A stretch of 51,750 nucleotides of DNA, taken from Spartobacteria bacterium. Its GTDB lineage: Bacteria > Verrucomicrobiota > Verrucomicrobiia > Chthoniobacterales > Chthoniobacteraceae. Positions 7,423-16,288 of the stretch are shown piece after piece. Position 1 is the first letter of the stretch. Every line of letters begins with the position of its first letter. The stretch is from NCBI GenBank assembly GCA_021324825.1, contig JAJPII010000025.1, positions 1-51,750 on the forward strand, read 5' to 3'. Under the pieces are notes generated by a model that was not told the origin of the DNA, ran no database searches, and saw only the letters and a program-made list of their open reading frames with translations. The translations under genes and the position numbers were made by a program.

Positions 7423-8097
7423 ATGCACGTCCTGGTTGTCGAAGACGAAAAGAAGACCGCGTCATTCATCCGCAAAGCCCTCCAGGCGGAGGGGTTCACC
7501 GTGGATGTCATATACAACGGGGATGAAGCGGCGCCCTTCGCGGCGGAAACGAGCCTGGACGCGATTGTATTGGACATCATGCTCCCGGGGCGCGACGGCT
7601 TGAGCGTTCTGCGCCAGTTGCGCGCCCGCAAGATCACGACGCCCGTCCTTCTGCTGTCCGCGCGCGGAGAGGTGGACGAGCGGGTCGAGGGCCTTGACGC
7701 CGGCGCCGACGATTATCTCGCGAAGCCGTTCGTCCTGGCGGAGTTGATCGCCCGCGTGCGCGCTCTCGGGCGGCGGAGCAGAGCCCACATGCCGGTGGAA
7801 CTGAGGATCGCCAACCTCTCGCTCAACACCTTTACACGGACGGCCCGGCGCGACACGACGGACATCTGCCTCACTTCGCGCGAATACCTTCTGCTGGAAT
7901 TCCTGATGCGGTCGGTCGGGCGGATTTGCAGCCGTTCGTCCATCCTTGAACAGGTCTGGGGATACACGTTCGATCCCGGAACAAACCTTGTAGACGTCTA
8001 TATCCGCAGGGTGCGCGAGAAGATCGACTCAGGCCATTCGCCCAAGCTGCTCCACAGCGTAAGGGGCAGCGGTTATGTCATGAAGATCGAGCCATGA
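7423..8097 (+). CDS. OmpR/PhoB-family response regulator (CusR-like)
   Basis: 224 aa. The receiver domain (1-120) has the acidic pocket VVEDE, the phosphoacceptor Asp51 in VLDIMLPGRDG, and Lys101 in YLAKPF. A winged-helix DNA-binding domain occupies 130-224 (LTSREYLLLEFLMR, VDVYIRRVREKID, VRGSGYVM). ATG 7423 is preferred because the homologous receiver start MHVLVVEDE begins there; GGAAGGA at 7401-7407 is an upstream Shine-Dalgarno with long spacing, and GTG 7420 is an alternative. It overlaps the kinase gene by ATGA (8094-8097) and heads the efflux operon, so it likely controls it, perhaps through the inverted repeat at 7300-7317. The CusR/CopR resemblance suggests a metal signal, but that is inference. 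Confidence 0.93.
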   Translation: MHVLVVEDEKKTASFIRKALQAEGFTVDVIYNGDEAAPFAAETSLDAIVLDIMLPGRDGLSVLRQLRARKITTPVLLLSARGEVDERVEGLDAGADDYLAKPFVLAELIARVRALGRRSRAHMPVELRIANLSLNTFTRTARRDTTDICLTSREYLLLEFLMRSVGRICSRSSILEQVWGYTFDPGTNLVDVYIRRVREKIDSGHSPKLLHSVRGSGYVMKIEP

Positions 8098-9161
8098 CCA
8101 TCCGCGCCCGGCTTACGCTTTGGTATGCGGGCGTGCTCTTCGCTTCCGTCGTCGTCTGCGGCGCGCTTCTCTACCAGGAATTGGTGATCGAGCCGCGGGA
8201 AAACGCCAGGCGGCACGAACGCGGAGACAATGACACGCCCCTCCATGACCTTGTGGACAGCATCCTCTACAGCGCGATTCCCGCCGCGGTGCTCGGCCTT
8301 GGCGGCGGCTGGCTGCTCGTGCGCAGGGCGCTCGCGCCGGTGGCCGCGCTGACAAAAGCCGCGGAGCGGGTGAACGAAAACAATCTCGGCGTACCACTGC
8401 CTCGCAGCGGAAATGGCGATGAATTCGACCGGCTGACCGGAGTGTTCAACGGAATGACGGCGCGGCTGGCCGATTCCTTTCGCCGCATTCGCGAATTCAC
8501 GCTCCACGCTTCGCACGAACTCAAGACGCCGCTGACGATCATGCGGGGCCAGATCGAGGTCGCCCTAGCCGAAGAATCGATGACCGAGAAGCAGCGCGAA
8601 CATCTGCGCGACGAACTGGAGGAGATTGACCGGCTCGCCGGCATTGTGGACGGGTTGACGTTGCTGACGAAGGCGGACGCCGGCCTCGTCACCCTGAAGC
8701 AAGAGCCTCTCCGGCTCGACGAGTTGCTGCGCGACATCTTCGCGGACGGCCAGGCGCTGGCCGCGCCTTTTGGAATCAGCATCCTGCTTGATCCGTGCGA
8801 CAAAGCGACCGTGCGCGGGGATAACAACCGGCTGCGGCAACTGTTTCTCAATCTCGTGGACAACGCCGTAAAATATAACGAACCCGGCGGCTCGGTGAAC
8901 CTCGCGCTGCGGAGCATGCGCAAGTGCTCGGAAGTGAAGATCACCAACACGGGGCCGGGTCTGCCCCCTGAAGCGCTGCCCCGCGTTTTCGACCCCTTCT
9001 TTCGCGGGGACGACGCGCACTCGCGTTCCGTCGACGGGACGGGGCTTGGCCTGGCGATCGCGCGCTGGATCGTCGCCGCCCACGGGGGCGTCATCACGAT
9101 GGCATCGAAACCGGGCGAAACGTCGGTCACAACGGTGTTTCCCCTCGCGGACGACGCATGA
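8094..9161 (+). CDS. Membrane sensor histidine kinase partner of the efflux regulator
   Basis: 355 aa. TM1 (about 9-27) and TM2 (about 61-77) enclose a very short periplasmic loop of about 33 residues rich in charge and His (ARRHERGDND). Then HAMP (78-130), H-box HASHELKTPLTIM with His141, N-box LFLNLVDNAVKYNEP, and G boxes NTGPGLPPE and GTGLGLAIARWI. The order and length fit the CusS/CopS group of OmpR-type kinases, though the loop is much shorter than in CusS, so periplasmic ligand sensing may differ. It starts by ATGA overlap with the regulator gene and ends by ATGA overlap with the outer-membrane channel gene. Confidence 0.93.
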   Translation: MTIRARLTLWYAGVLFASVVVCGALLYQELVIEPRENARRHERGDNDTPLHDLVDSILYSAIPAAVLGLGGGWLLVRRALAPVAALTKAAERVNENNLGVPLPRSGNGDEFDRLTGVFNGMTARLADSFRRIREFTLHASHELKTPLTIMRGQIEVALAEESMTEKQREHLRDELEEIDRLAGIVDGLTLLTKADAGLVTLKQEPLRLDELLRDIFADGQALAAPFGISILLDPCDKATVRGDNNRLRQLFLNLVDNAVKYNEPGGSVNLALRSMRKCSEVKITNTGPGLPPEALPRVFDPFFRGDDAHSRSVDGTGLGLAIARWIVAAHGGVITMASKPGETSVTTVFPLADDA

Positions 9162-10504
9162 AACGGGCCCTGTTCGTTTTGAGTTGCGTCCTGGCTGGAT
9201 GCGCGGTTTACCGCCCCAAGCCGCTGACGGTCGCCGCGGTGGAAGGGGCGCTCCGTCCGCCGCCCATCGGCGTGCTGCGGATACTGGCCTCGCAAATCCG
9301 TCATCCCATCCTGCGCCCCGTCAGGCTCGCGAGAGGCGTTACTCCCGACTCGGCGGCCATCGTCGCCGTTCTGCTCAATCCCACGCTACGCGCGGAACGG
9401 GACCGCCGGGGCCTGGCGGTCGCGCAGTTGATGCAAGCGGGCATCCTGCCGAACCCGCAACTCTCGTACAGCAAGGATTTCGTGACAGGGGGCGACACGG
9501 CGGGAACGGTGAACGCCTTCGGTTTCGGCGCGACCTGGGACATCACTTCGCTCATCACGCTTTCATCGAAGATCGCCTCGGCGCGCGCCGGCTTGCGTTC
9601 GGTCGATCTCGATATCGCGTGGATGGAATGGCAAACCGCGCAAGCCGCCCGCGCCGGCCTTTACCGGGTTGTCGCGCTCCAGGCGGAGACGGAGGCGGCG
9701 CGCGATGCGGATCGCGACCTGCGGAATACGGCGAACATGCTGAAAACCGCGGTGGAGCAGCACCAGAAGACCGTCCTGGATCTCGCGGCGGCGGAAGCGA
9801 CGAGCGGGGACGCCCACGCGACGGCCCTAAGCCTGGAGCAAGACTTCGCCAAACAGATGCTCGCACTCAAGGCGGTCATCGGACTGCCGCCCCACGCGTG
9901 GCTGGTCCTACGGCCGGGCCTGCAACTTCCGTCGCGCCTCGCCGCGCCCCCCGAGGAGGAATTGCTCGCCGGTCTCGAAGAACGGCGCCTCGATCTGCTC
10001 GGCTTGAAACAAGGCTACCTGAGCCAGGAAGAAACGGTGCGCGCCGCCGTTCTCGCGCAGTTCCCGAAAATCGGCGTCGGGTTCAACAAGGCGAGCGACA
10101 CCACCAACGTGCACACCACCGGCTTCGGGATCACCCTGGACCTTCCGCTCTTCGACCGCAACCAGGGCAACATCGCGACGGAACTGGCCACGCGCCAAAA
10201 ACTCTTCGACGAATACGCGGCGCGGCTCTTTGAAGCCCGGTCCGACATCGCGACCGCGCTTGCCGACATCCGTTCCCTGAATGAACAAATCGCCGCCGCG
10301 CGCGAAGCCGCGCCCGTCCTCGACCGGCTTGTGAAGACCGCGCAAACCGCTTTGCTGCAGGGGAATGGCGACGTGCTCAGCTATTACGCCGCGCGCGGCA
10401 ACCTTATCCAAAAGGACATCCAGATCCTCAAGCTGGAGGAGCAGCTCGTCGAAGCCCGGACCGCCCTTGAACTCGCATCGGGACGGTATCTTCCCTCCCC
10501 ATGA
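9158..10504 (+). CDS. TolC-family outer-membrane efflux lipoprotein
   Basis: 448 aa. The N-terminus is a lipoprotein signal ending in the lipobox LAGC (about residue 15), then long alpha-helical stretches of two repeated halves typical of TolC/CusC/NodT channels. One half begins around NPTLRAERDRRGLAVAQLMQAG and the other around LDLLGLKQGYLSQEETVRAAVL. NPQLSYSKD and DLPLFDRNQGN are the family's turn motifs. Presumably the trimeric exit duct for the RND pump encoded two genes downstream. ATGA overlaps at both ends indicate coupled translation. Confidence 0.92.
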   Translation: MKRALFVLSCVLAGCAVYRPKPLTVAAVEGALRPPPIGVLRILASQIRHPILRPVRLARGVTPDSAAIVAVLLNPTLRAERDRRGLAVAQLMQAGILPNPQLSYSKDFVTGGDTAGTVNAFGFGATWDITSLITLSSKIASARAGLRSVDLDIAWMEWQTAQAARAGLYRVVALQAETEAARDADRDLRNTANMLKTAVEQHQKTVLDLAAAEATSGDAHATALSLEQDFAKQMLALKAVIGLPPHAWLVLRPGLQLPSRLAAPPEEELLAGLEERRLDLLGLKQGYLSQEETVRAAVLAQFPKIGVGFNKASDTTNVHTTGFGITLDLPLFDRNQGNIATELATRQKLFDEYAARLFEARSDIATALADIRSLNEQIAAAREAAPVLDRLVKTAQTALLQGNGDVLSYYAARGNLIQKDIQILKLEEQLVEARTALELASGRYLPSP

Positions 10505-11583
10505 AAAAAACGATTCGAATGATTCTCGCGGCGCTCGCGCTCCTGGTCCTGGCGGTTGCCGGCCGGCGGTTCGCGCACAGGAAACCGGCGGCGGAAGCCG
10601 GCGAAGAGTCCGCGCGGAACGAGAGCGTCGCCCATGTCCAGGTCGTTCCCCTGGAACGAAAGACCATCTCGGAAAAGATCGTCCGTTACGGAACGGTCAT
10701 CGCGCAGCCGGGCAGGATCCATTCCGTTTCGATCGCGTTCGAAACGCGCGTCCGCCACATCCTTGTCGCACCGGGCCAGTTCGTGCGCCCGGGCGATCCG
10801 CTCCTGGAGATGATCCCGAGCGCCGCCTCGCAACTCCAGTTTCAGCAGGCGCTGAACGCCTCGGACGCGGCGCGGAAGGATCTCGCGCAGACGCAGGAGC
10901 GCTTCAACCTGAAACTGGCGACGAATCAGGAGATGGGAACCGCCCGGAAAAACGCGCGGGACGCCGATCTTCAACTGGCCAGCCTGCGAAAGCAGGGTCT
11001 CGGACAGGACGGCCTTATCAGGGCGGAGGCGGCGGGTCTTGCCGCCAAGGTGGACGTTCAGGACGGGCAGATCGTCGCCGCCGGCGGCCCGCTGGTTGAG
11101 ATCGTCGCCGAGGACGAGATCGAGGTTAAGCTGGGAGTCGAAGCGGAGGATTTGAAGAGTGTGCGGCCGGGGCGGCCCATCGCCTTGTTTCCGGTGGATG
11201 ACGCGGCGGCAGGCACAGTGGAAGGCACGGTGCGGATCGTCACGGGCCGGGTCGATCCCACGACGAGACTGGTGGACGTCTATGTTTCCCTGCCGAAGGG
11301 AATAAAGCTGCTTCTGGATGGATATGTGCGCGGCGAATTCACGCGGTCTTCGCCCGACGTCTTCGTCGTCCCGAGCGCGGCGATCTTGCCGGGGCAGGGC
11401 GGATACGGCCTTTTCACGGTGAAGGAGAATCACGCGGTGAGCCACGCCGTCCAGACGGGACTGGAGAATGACCGGGAAACGGAAGTCGCGGCGCCCGGCT
11501 TGAAAGAGGGAGACGCCGTCGTGGTGGCGGGCAATTACGAACTCGAGGACGGCATGAGCGTGGAAGTGCAAACCTCCAAATGA
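10501..11583 (+). CDS. HlyD/CusB-type periplasmic adaptor of RND efflux
   Basis: 360 aa. An N-terminal signal-anchor (about 6-22) is followed by the first lipoyl half (VSIAFETRVRHILVAPGQFVRPGDPLLEMIP), a helical hairpin of about 60 residues (SQLQFQQALNASDAARKDLAQ...), the second lipoyl half (AAGLAAKVDVQDGQIVAAGGPLVEI), a beta-barrel and a membrane-proximal domain. No Met- or His-rich metal-binding segment like that of CusB is visible, so the substrate stays open. It links the inner-membrane pump to the outer-membrane channel. Both ends overlap neighbours as ATGA. Confidence 0.92.
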   Translation: MKKTIRMILAALALLVLAVAGRRFAHRKPAAEAGEESARNESVAHVQVVPLERKTISEKIVRYGTVIAQPGRIHSVSIAFETRVRHILVAPGQFVRPGDPLLEMIPSAASQLQFQQALNASDAARKDLAQTQERFNLKLATNQEMGTARKNARDADLQLASLRKQGLGQDGLIRAEAAGLAAKVDVQDGQIVAAGGPLVEIVAEDEIEVKLGVEAEDLKSVRPGRPIALFPVDDAAAGTVEGTVRIVTGRVDPTTRLVDVYVSLPKGIKLLLDGYVRGEFTRSSPDVFVVPSAAILPGQGGYGLFTVKENHAVSHAVQTGLENDRETEVAAPGLKEGDAVVVAGNYELEDGMSVEVQTSK

Positions 11584-14500
11584 ATTTCACCGCGTGGGCG
11601 CAGGGCCATTCCCGGTCGATCCTCTTCCTGCTGGCGGCCCTGGCGATCGCGGGCGCGGTCAGCAGCCTGTCGCTCCCGGTGGCGCTCTTTCCGCAAGTCA
11701 GTTTCCCGAGGGTGCGGATCACCGTGGACGCGGGCGACCGGCCCGCCGAGCAAATGGCGATCGAAGTGACGACGCCGGTGGAAGAAGCGGTGCGGGCGAT
11801 CCCCGGAGTCCGGAGCGTTCGTTCCACGACGAGCCGCGGCAGCGCGGAGATTTCAGTCAACTTCGATTGGGGCGAGAACATGGTTCTGGCGATGCTCGAG
11901 GCGGAGTCGGAGGTGAACAAGATACTCCCGAAGCTCCCGGCGGGCGCATCCTTCGAAGTGGAACGCATGGACCCCACGGTGTTCCCCGTCATCGCGTACA
12001 GCCTGACCTCGGAGACGCGCTCGCCGGTCGAACTGCGCGACCTCGCTCTTTATACGTTGAGGCCGGCTCTTTCGACGGTGGAAGGCGTTTCGCGGGTGAA
12101 TATCCAGGGAGGGGAGATCGAAGAATACCGGGCGGCGGTCGACCTGGAGAAACTGCACTCCTTCCAGATGAGCCTTGCGGACGTGGCCAATGCTCTCGCG
12201 GCGTCCAACGTCCTGACCGCGGTGGGGCGCCACGAGCAATACGACAAGCTCTACCTCGTCATCTCCGACACGCGCTACCGGACATTCGAGGAAATCAAGA
12301 ACACCGTCCTCCGCTCGACGGCCGACGGCGTCGTGCTGTTGAACGATGTCGCCGTTATCGAGCGCTCGACCGAACCCCAGTGGATTCGCGTGACCGCCGA
12401 CGGACACGACGCGGTGCTGTTGCAAGTCTATCAACAACCGGGCGGGAACACCGTGCGGATAGCCGCCGGGATCAAGGAGAAGCTCGCCCATATCCGCAAG
12501 CAGATTCCCGATGGGGTCAAAGTCGCCAACTGGTACGACCAGAGCGACCTGATCACGGCTTCGGCGAACAGCACGCGGGACGCCGTCCTCATCGGCATCG
12601 GCCTGGCCGGGCTCGTCCTGCTCACCTTTCTCCGCAACTGGAAGGTGACGCTCATCGCGGCCTTTTCCGTCCCCGCCGTGCTCGCCGCGACCGTGCTGCT
12701 GCTGTCCGCTCTCAACATGAGCTTCAACATCATGACGCTCGGAGGCATGGCGGCCGCGGTGGGGCTCATCATCGACGACGCCATCGTCATGGTGGAGCAC
12801 ATCATCCGCCGCCTTCGCGCCAGGGGCGGGGGCGATTCCCGGAGCAGGGTTCTCCGCGCCGCGGCGGAATTCACCAGGCCGCTCGCCGGTTCTTCGGCGG
12901 CGACGATCATCATCTTCGCGCCGCTTGCGTTTCTCTCGGGCGTCACCGGGGCGTTCTTCAAGGCGCTTTCCCTCACGATGGCCGCGAGCCTCGTCATCTC
13001 CTTCGTCATCGCGTGGCTGGCCGTGCCGATCCTTTCCGCGCACATCCTGACGGAAAAGGATGGCGAGTTCGAGGAAGGCGGCGGCCTGACGCGGCGCGCC
13101 CACCGCGGCTACCGGCGTTTGATGCAATGGCTGCTTCCGCGTCCCTGGCTGGCGCTCGCTTTCGTCGTCCCGCTGCTTCTTGGCGGCTGGCTCGCTTTTG
13201 AAAACGTCGCGTCCGGTTTCATGCCGACCATGGATGAAGGCGGGTTCATCCTCGATTACATCTCGCCGCCGGGGACTTCGCTGGCCGAGACGGACCGGCT
13301 GCTGCGCCAGGTGGAGGACATCCTGCGACAAACCCCGGAGGTCCGCACCTACTCGCGCCGCACGGGTCTTCAGTTGGGCGGCGGAATCACCGAGGCGAAC
13401 GTCGGGGATTTTTTCGTCCGGCTAAAGCCGCTTCCGCGCAGGAATATCGACGAGGTCATGGATGACGTGCGCACCCGCGTCCAGCATGACGTTCCGGGGC
13501 TGGACATCGAGACGGCCCAGCTCATGGAAGACCTCATCGGGGATCTGACCAGCGTGCCGCAACCGATCGAGATCAAGCTCTATTCCGATGACGAAAAGAC
13601 GCTGGCCGATCTCGCACCGAAGGTCGCCGGCGCGGTTTCAAAGATCAACGGCATGGTGGAAGTGAGGAGCGGCATCGTGCCCGCGGGAGACGCGCTGAAC
13701 GTAAGGATCGACCGCGTCAAGGCCGCCCTCGAACGGATGGACCCCGACGCGATCACGAAGGCTCTTGACGACTGCCTCAGCGGCAATGTCACCACCTCCA
13801 TCCAGCGCGGCCCGAAGCTCGTGGGAGTCCGCGTCTGGATTCCAGCGGCGGCGCGAAAGACGATGCGCGACGTGGGGAACCTGCTCCTGCGCGCGCCGGA
13901 CGGGCATCTCTTCCCGCTCAAGCGGGTCGCCTCCCTCACTCCGGTCACGGGTCAGCCGGAGATCACGCGCGACGACCTGCGCCGCATGGTCGCCGTGACC
14001 GCGCGCATCACCGGGCGCGACCTGGGATCGACCGCGCGGGACGTGAAAGCGCTGCTCGACCGGCCCGGCCTGCTGCCGAAGGAAGTCGCCTATACTTTGG
14101 GCGGCCTCTACGAACAGCAGCAGATCGCGTTTCGCGGCCTCACGATCATCCTGATCGCCGCCATCGTGCTCGTCTTCCTGCTCCTGATGTTCCTCTACGA
14201 AAGTTTCCGGGTCGCGGCCGCCATGCTGCTGACAAGCCTCCTCGCGGTCGCCGGCGTTTATCTCGGGCTGTGGATAACCGGGACGGAATTCAACATCACT
14301 TCGCGAATGGGGATGACGATGATCGTCGGCATCGTGACGGAGGTCGCCATTTTCTACTATTCCGAATACCACGACCTGCCGGAAAGCCCCGACCGCTTCA
14401 TCCTGGCCGGCATCAACCGCATGCGGCCGATCGCCATGACGACGTTTGCCGCCATCCTCGCCCTGCTTCCGCTCGCGCTCGGCATCGGCCAGGGCTCCGC

Positions 14501-14633
14501 GATGCAGCAGCCCCTGGCCATCGCCATCATCTCCGGTTTGCTCTTCGCGTTCCCTGTCGTGATGATCGTTCTTCCCGCATCCCTTTCCGTCGTCAGCAGA
14601 AAACCAACCCCAATGAAAGAACCATCAGAATGA
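11580..14633 (+). CDS. RND efflux pump, inner-membrane permease
   Basis: 1017 aa, the length of a full RND pump. The pattern is TM1 (about 14-34), a porter loop, TM2-6 (about 335-500), TM7, a second porter loop and TM8-12 (about 855-1005). The TM4 proton-relay motif reads GLIIDDAIVMVEHIIRRL with the Asp-Asp pair, as in drug/general RND pumps; CzcA/CusA-type heavy-metal pumps usually have a different arrangement. TM10 reads GIVTEVAIFYYSEYHD, unlike the GLVTKNAIL of AcrB, and belongs to a little-characterised branch. Substrate unknown: metal or organic. ATGA overlaps on both sides place it firmly in the six-gene operon. Confidence 0.94.
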   Translation: MNFTAWAQGHSRSILFLLAALAIAGAVSSLSLPVALFPQVSFPRVRITVDAGDRPAEQMAIEVTTPVEEAVRAIPGVRSVRSTTSRGSAEISVNFDWGENMVLAMLEAESEVNKILPKLPAGASFEVERMDPTVFPVIAYSLTSETRSPVELRDLALYTLRPALSTVEGVSRVNIQGGEIEEYRAAVDLEKLHSFQMSLADVANALAASNVLTAVGRHEQYDKLYLVISDTRYRTFEEIKNTVLRSTADGVVLLNDVAVIERSTEPQWIRVTADGHDAVLLQVYQQPGGNTVRIAAGIKEKLAHIRKQIPDGVKVANWYDQSDLITASANSTRDAVLIGIGLAGLVLLTFLRNWKVTLIAAFSVPAVLAATVLLLSALNMSFNIMTLGGMAAAVGLIIDDAIVMVEHIIRRLRARGGGDSRSRVLRAAAEFTRPLAGSSAATIIIFAPLAFLSGVTGAFFKALSLTMAASLVISFVIAWLAVPILSAHILTEKDGEFEEGGGLTRRAHRGYRRLMQWLLPRPWLALAFVVPLLLGGWLAFENVASGFMPTMDEGGFILDYISPPGTSLAETDRLLRQVEDILRQTPEVRTYSRRTGLQLGGGITEANVGDFFVRLKPLPRRNIDEVMDDVRTRVQHDVPGLDIETAQLMEDLIGDLTSVPQPIEIKLYSDDEKTLADLAPKVAGAVSKINGMVEVRSGIVPAGDALNVRIDRVKAALERMDPDAITKALDDCLSGNVTTSIQRGPKLVGVRVWIPAAARKTMRDVGNLLLRAPDGHLFPLKRVASLTPVTGQPEITRDDLRRMVAVTARITGRDLGSTARDVKALLDRPGLLPKEVAYTLGGLYEQQQIAFRGLTIILIAAIVLVFLLLMFLYESFRVAAAMLLTSLLAVAGVYLGLWITGTEFNITSRMGMTMIVGIVTEVAIFYYSEYHDLPESPDRFILAGINRMRPIAMTTFAAILALLPLALGIGQGSAMQQPLAIAIISGLLFAFPVVMIVLPASLSVVSRKPTPMKEPSE

Positions 14634-15622
14634 AACAACGCCGCTCCTCCGCCCTTCGCCTGGCATGCGCCGCCGGCGCGTGCATCCTCCACGCCGCCGC
14701 TTCCGCCGCGCCGCCATTGACCGCGAGCGATCCGATCCTCATCCCGGATTCGCACGGCAAATTCGATTTCATCGAGATCGATCCGCAAAACGCGCGTCTC
14801 TTGACCACGCATACCGGCAACAAAACGCTCGACGTTTTCGACGCGTCCTCCGGGGCGCTCGTCAAGCATTGCCCGACCGGCGCGGCGCAAGGCGTCGCGG
14901 TCGATTCGGAGAACGGAAAGTATTACGTGAGCGTCAGCGCGGAACATAAGCTGGTCGCCATTGACGCGAAGTCGCTCGGCGCGACCGGTGAAACGGACTT
15001 GTCCGGCCCCGCGGACATCGCGACGTACGATCCTAAAAACGGAATGGCTTACGCATGCCATGACGACTCCACGGAGGTCTGGGTGGTGGACGTCAAAGCG
15101 TCGAAGATCGCCGCCACCGTCGCTATCCCAAAGGATCCCGAAGGCATCCTCTACGACGCGAAAACCGACCGCGTTTATCTCAACATCAAGTCCGCCAATA
15201 CTACGGTCGTCATCGATCCCTCCGCCAACAAAGTCGTTCGGACGTGGGCGCTGGCGCCCGCGTTGAGCCCGCACGGCCTGGCGCTGGACGGCGACTCGGG
15301 CCGCCTCTTCGCAGCCGGCGGCAACGGGAAACTGGTGATGGTCGATCCCGGCACGGGCAAGGTTGCCGCCTCGTGCGACATCGCGCCGAAGGTTGACCAG
15401 ATCGCATTCGACCCCGGGTTGAAGAGAATCTACTGCGCGAGCGGGACGGGCGTGTTATCCGTCGTCCAAGTAAACGGAACGGCGGTGGAATCGCTCGGCT
15501 CCGTGCCCACGCACAAAGGCGCCCACTCCGTCGCCGTCGACGCGAAATCCCACGCGGTGTGGATCGCCTACGCGGACGGCGAAAAAAGCTACATCCAAAA
15601 ATTCAGCCCGCCCAGTCCGTAG
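14630..15622 (+). CDS. Exported YncE-like beta-propeller protein
   Basis: 330 aa from ATG 14630, overlapping the pump stop by ATGA. A signal peptide (about 1-28, ending ASAAP) precedes a run of NHL/YVTN-type beta-propeller blades of about 42 residues, each with a D-P-x-(N/K) turn: DPQNARLLTTH, DSENGKYYVSV, DPKNGMAYACH, DAKTDRVYLNI, DGDSGRLFAAG, DPGLKRIYCAS, DAKSHAVWIAY. Seven blades can be counted. No catalytic motif is seen. Its place as last gene of a regulator-kinase-channel-adaptor-pump operon suggests a periplasmic binding or scaffold role for the exported compound, which is inference. Confidence 0.88.
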   Translation: MKQRRSSALRLACAAGACILHAAASAAPPLTASDPILIPDSHGKFDFIEIDPQNARLLTTHTGNKTLDVFDASSGALVKHCPTGAAQGVAVDSENGKYYVSVSAEHKLVAIDAKSLGATGETDLSGPADIATYDPKNGMAYACHDDSTEVWVVDVKASKIAATVAIPKDPEGILYDAKTDRVYLNIKSANTTVVIDPSANKVVRTWALAPALSPHGLALDGDSGRLFAAGGNGKLVMVDPGTGKVAASCDIAPKVDQIAFDPGLKRIYCASGTGVLSVVQVNGTAVESLGSVPTHKGAHSVAVDAKSHAVWIAYADGEKSYIQKFSPPSP

Positions 15623-15670
15623 GCGGAAGGGCGGCAAATCGGATGGAGAACCGCGATAATAATATCAGGA

Positions 15671-15687
15671 TTGGCACAAACGATGCT
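15671..15687 (+). promoter_or_regulatory. Sigma-54-like promoter before the lone receiver gene
   Basis: TTGGCACAAACGATGCT matches the sigma-54 consensus YTGGCACGRNNNTTGCW at 15 of 17 positions by my count, including the invariant GG (-24) and GC (-12) with correct 10-base spacing. The start codon at 15703 lies about 17 bases past the -12 GC, leaving only a few untranslated bases. No Shine-Dalgarno is visible. No enhancer-binding protein gene is in the window. Confidence 0.5.
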
Positions 15688-15702
15688 TTATTTCCCTGAC
15701 CC

Positions 15703-16110
15703 ATGAATATTTTGGTCGTAGACGATGAATCCGGTGTCAGAACCGCTCTTTCGACGCTCATTACCCGCGCCAAACATCGGGTTACGACTGCGGTCGACGG
15801 CGCCAATGCCCTCGAATGCCTCGCCAAGGAGCAACCTCCGTTCGATTTGATCATAACCGATCACATGATGCCGGGCATGTCCGGCGCTGAATTTGTGCGG
15901 CGGCTTCGCGCGGCCTGCTTTCCGGTGAAGGTCATCGTCTTTTCCGCGAATGTGTCTCCGGACGATGAACGCCGATACAATGATCTCGACGTTAAAAAGA
16001 TGCTCCCAAAACCGTTCGGATTTAAGGAATTGATCGAAATCCTGAATGGTCTGGCGAATCTTTCGGTCAAAGCCCAGGCGTTCTGGCTTACATCGGAAAC
16101 GGCCGGATAG
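15703..16110 (+). CDS. Stand-alone response-regulator receiver protein
   Basis: 135 aa, a single receiver domain: acidic pocket VVDDE, phosphoacceptor Asp53 in ITDHMMPGMSG, Thr/Ser switch position in VFSAN, and Lys in LPKPFGF. A C-terminal tail of about 15 residues has no recognisable output domain. CheY-like single-domain proteins act by protein contact, for example in phosphorelays or motility, but nothing nearby fixes the partner. It follows the efflux operon by 80 bases and has its own sigma-54-like element, so it is probably a separate unit. Confidence 0.9.
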   Translation: MNILVVDDESGVRTALSTLITRAKHRVTTAVDGANALECLAKEQPPFDLIITDHMMPGMSGAEFVRRLRAACFPVKVIVFSANVSPDDERRYNDLDVKKMLPKPFGFKELIEILNGLANLSVKAQAFWLTSETAG

Positions 16111-16164
16111 CAGGTTACATCCGCGCCTGCAGGAACTCGGCGCGCGTTTCTTCCACAGGAAGAG

Positions 16165-16237
16165 AGCCGACGACGAGATTCGAACTCGTGACCTGCTGAT
16201 TACGAATCAGCTGCTCTACCAGCTGAGCTACGTCGGC
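16165..16237 (-). tRNA. tRNA-Thr (anticodon CGT), CCA not encoded
   Basis: The minus strand folds as a cloverleaf: acceptor GCCGACG/CGTCGGC, D arm GCTCAGCTGGTAGAGC, anticodon stem GCTGA/TCAGC around loop TTCGTAA with anticodon CGT, and T arm with AGTTCGAATCT. Discriminator is U. The genomic sequence after it is CTT, so CCA must be added enzymatically, unlike tRNA-Glu in this window. It lies 51 bases downstream of the DAHP synthase gene on the same strand and may be cut from that transcript; no convincing own promoter is seen. Confidence 0.97.
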
Positions 16238-16288
16238 GTTAATGGAAGTCTACGGTACGCCGCCTGAACGGTTTTTCGCAAGGGAAAC

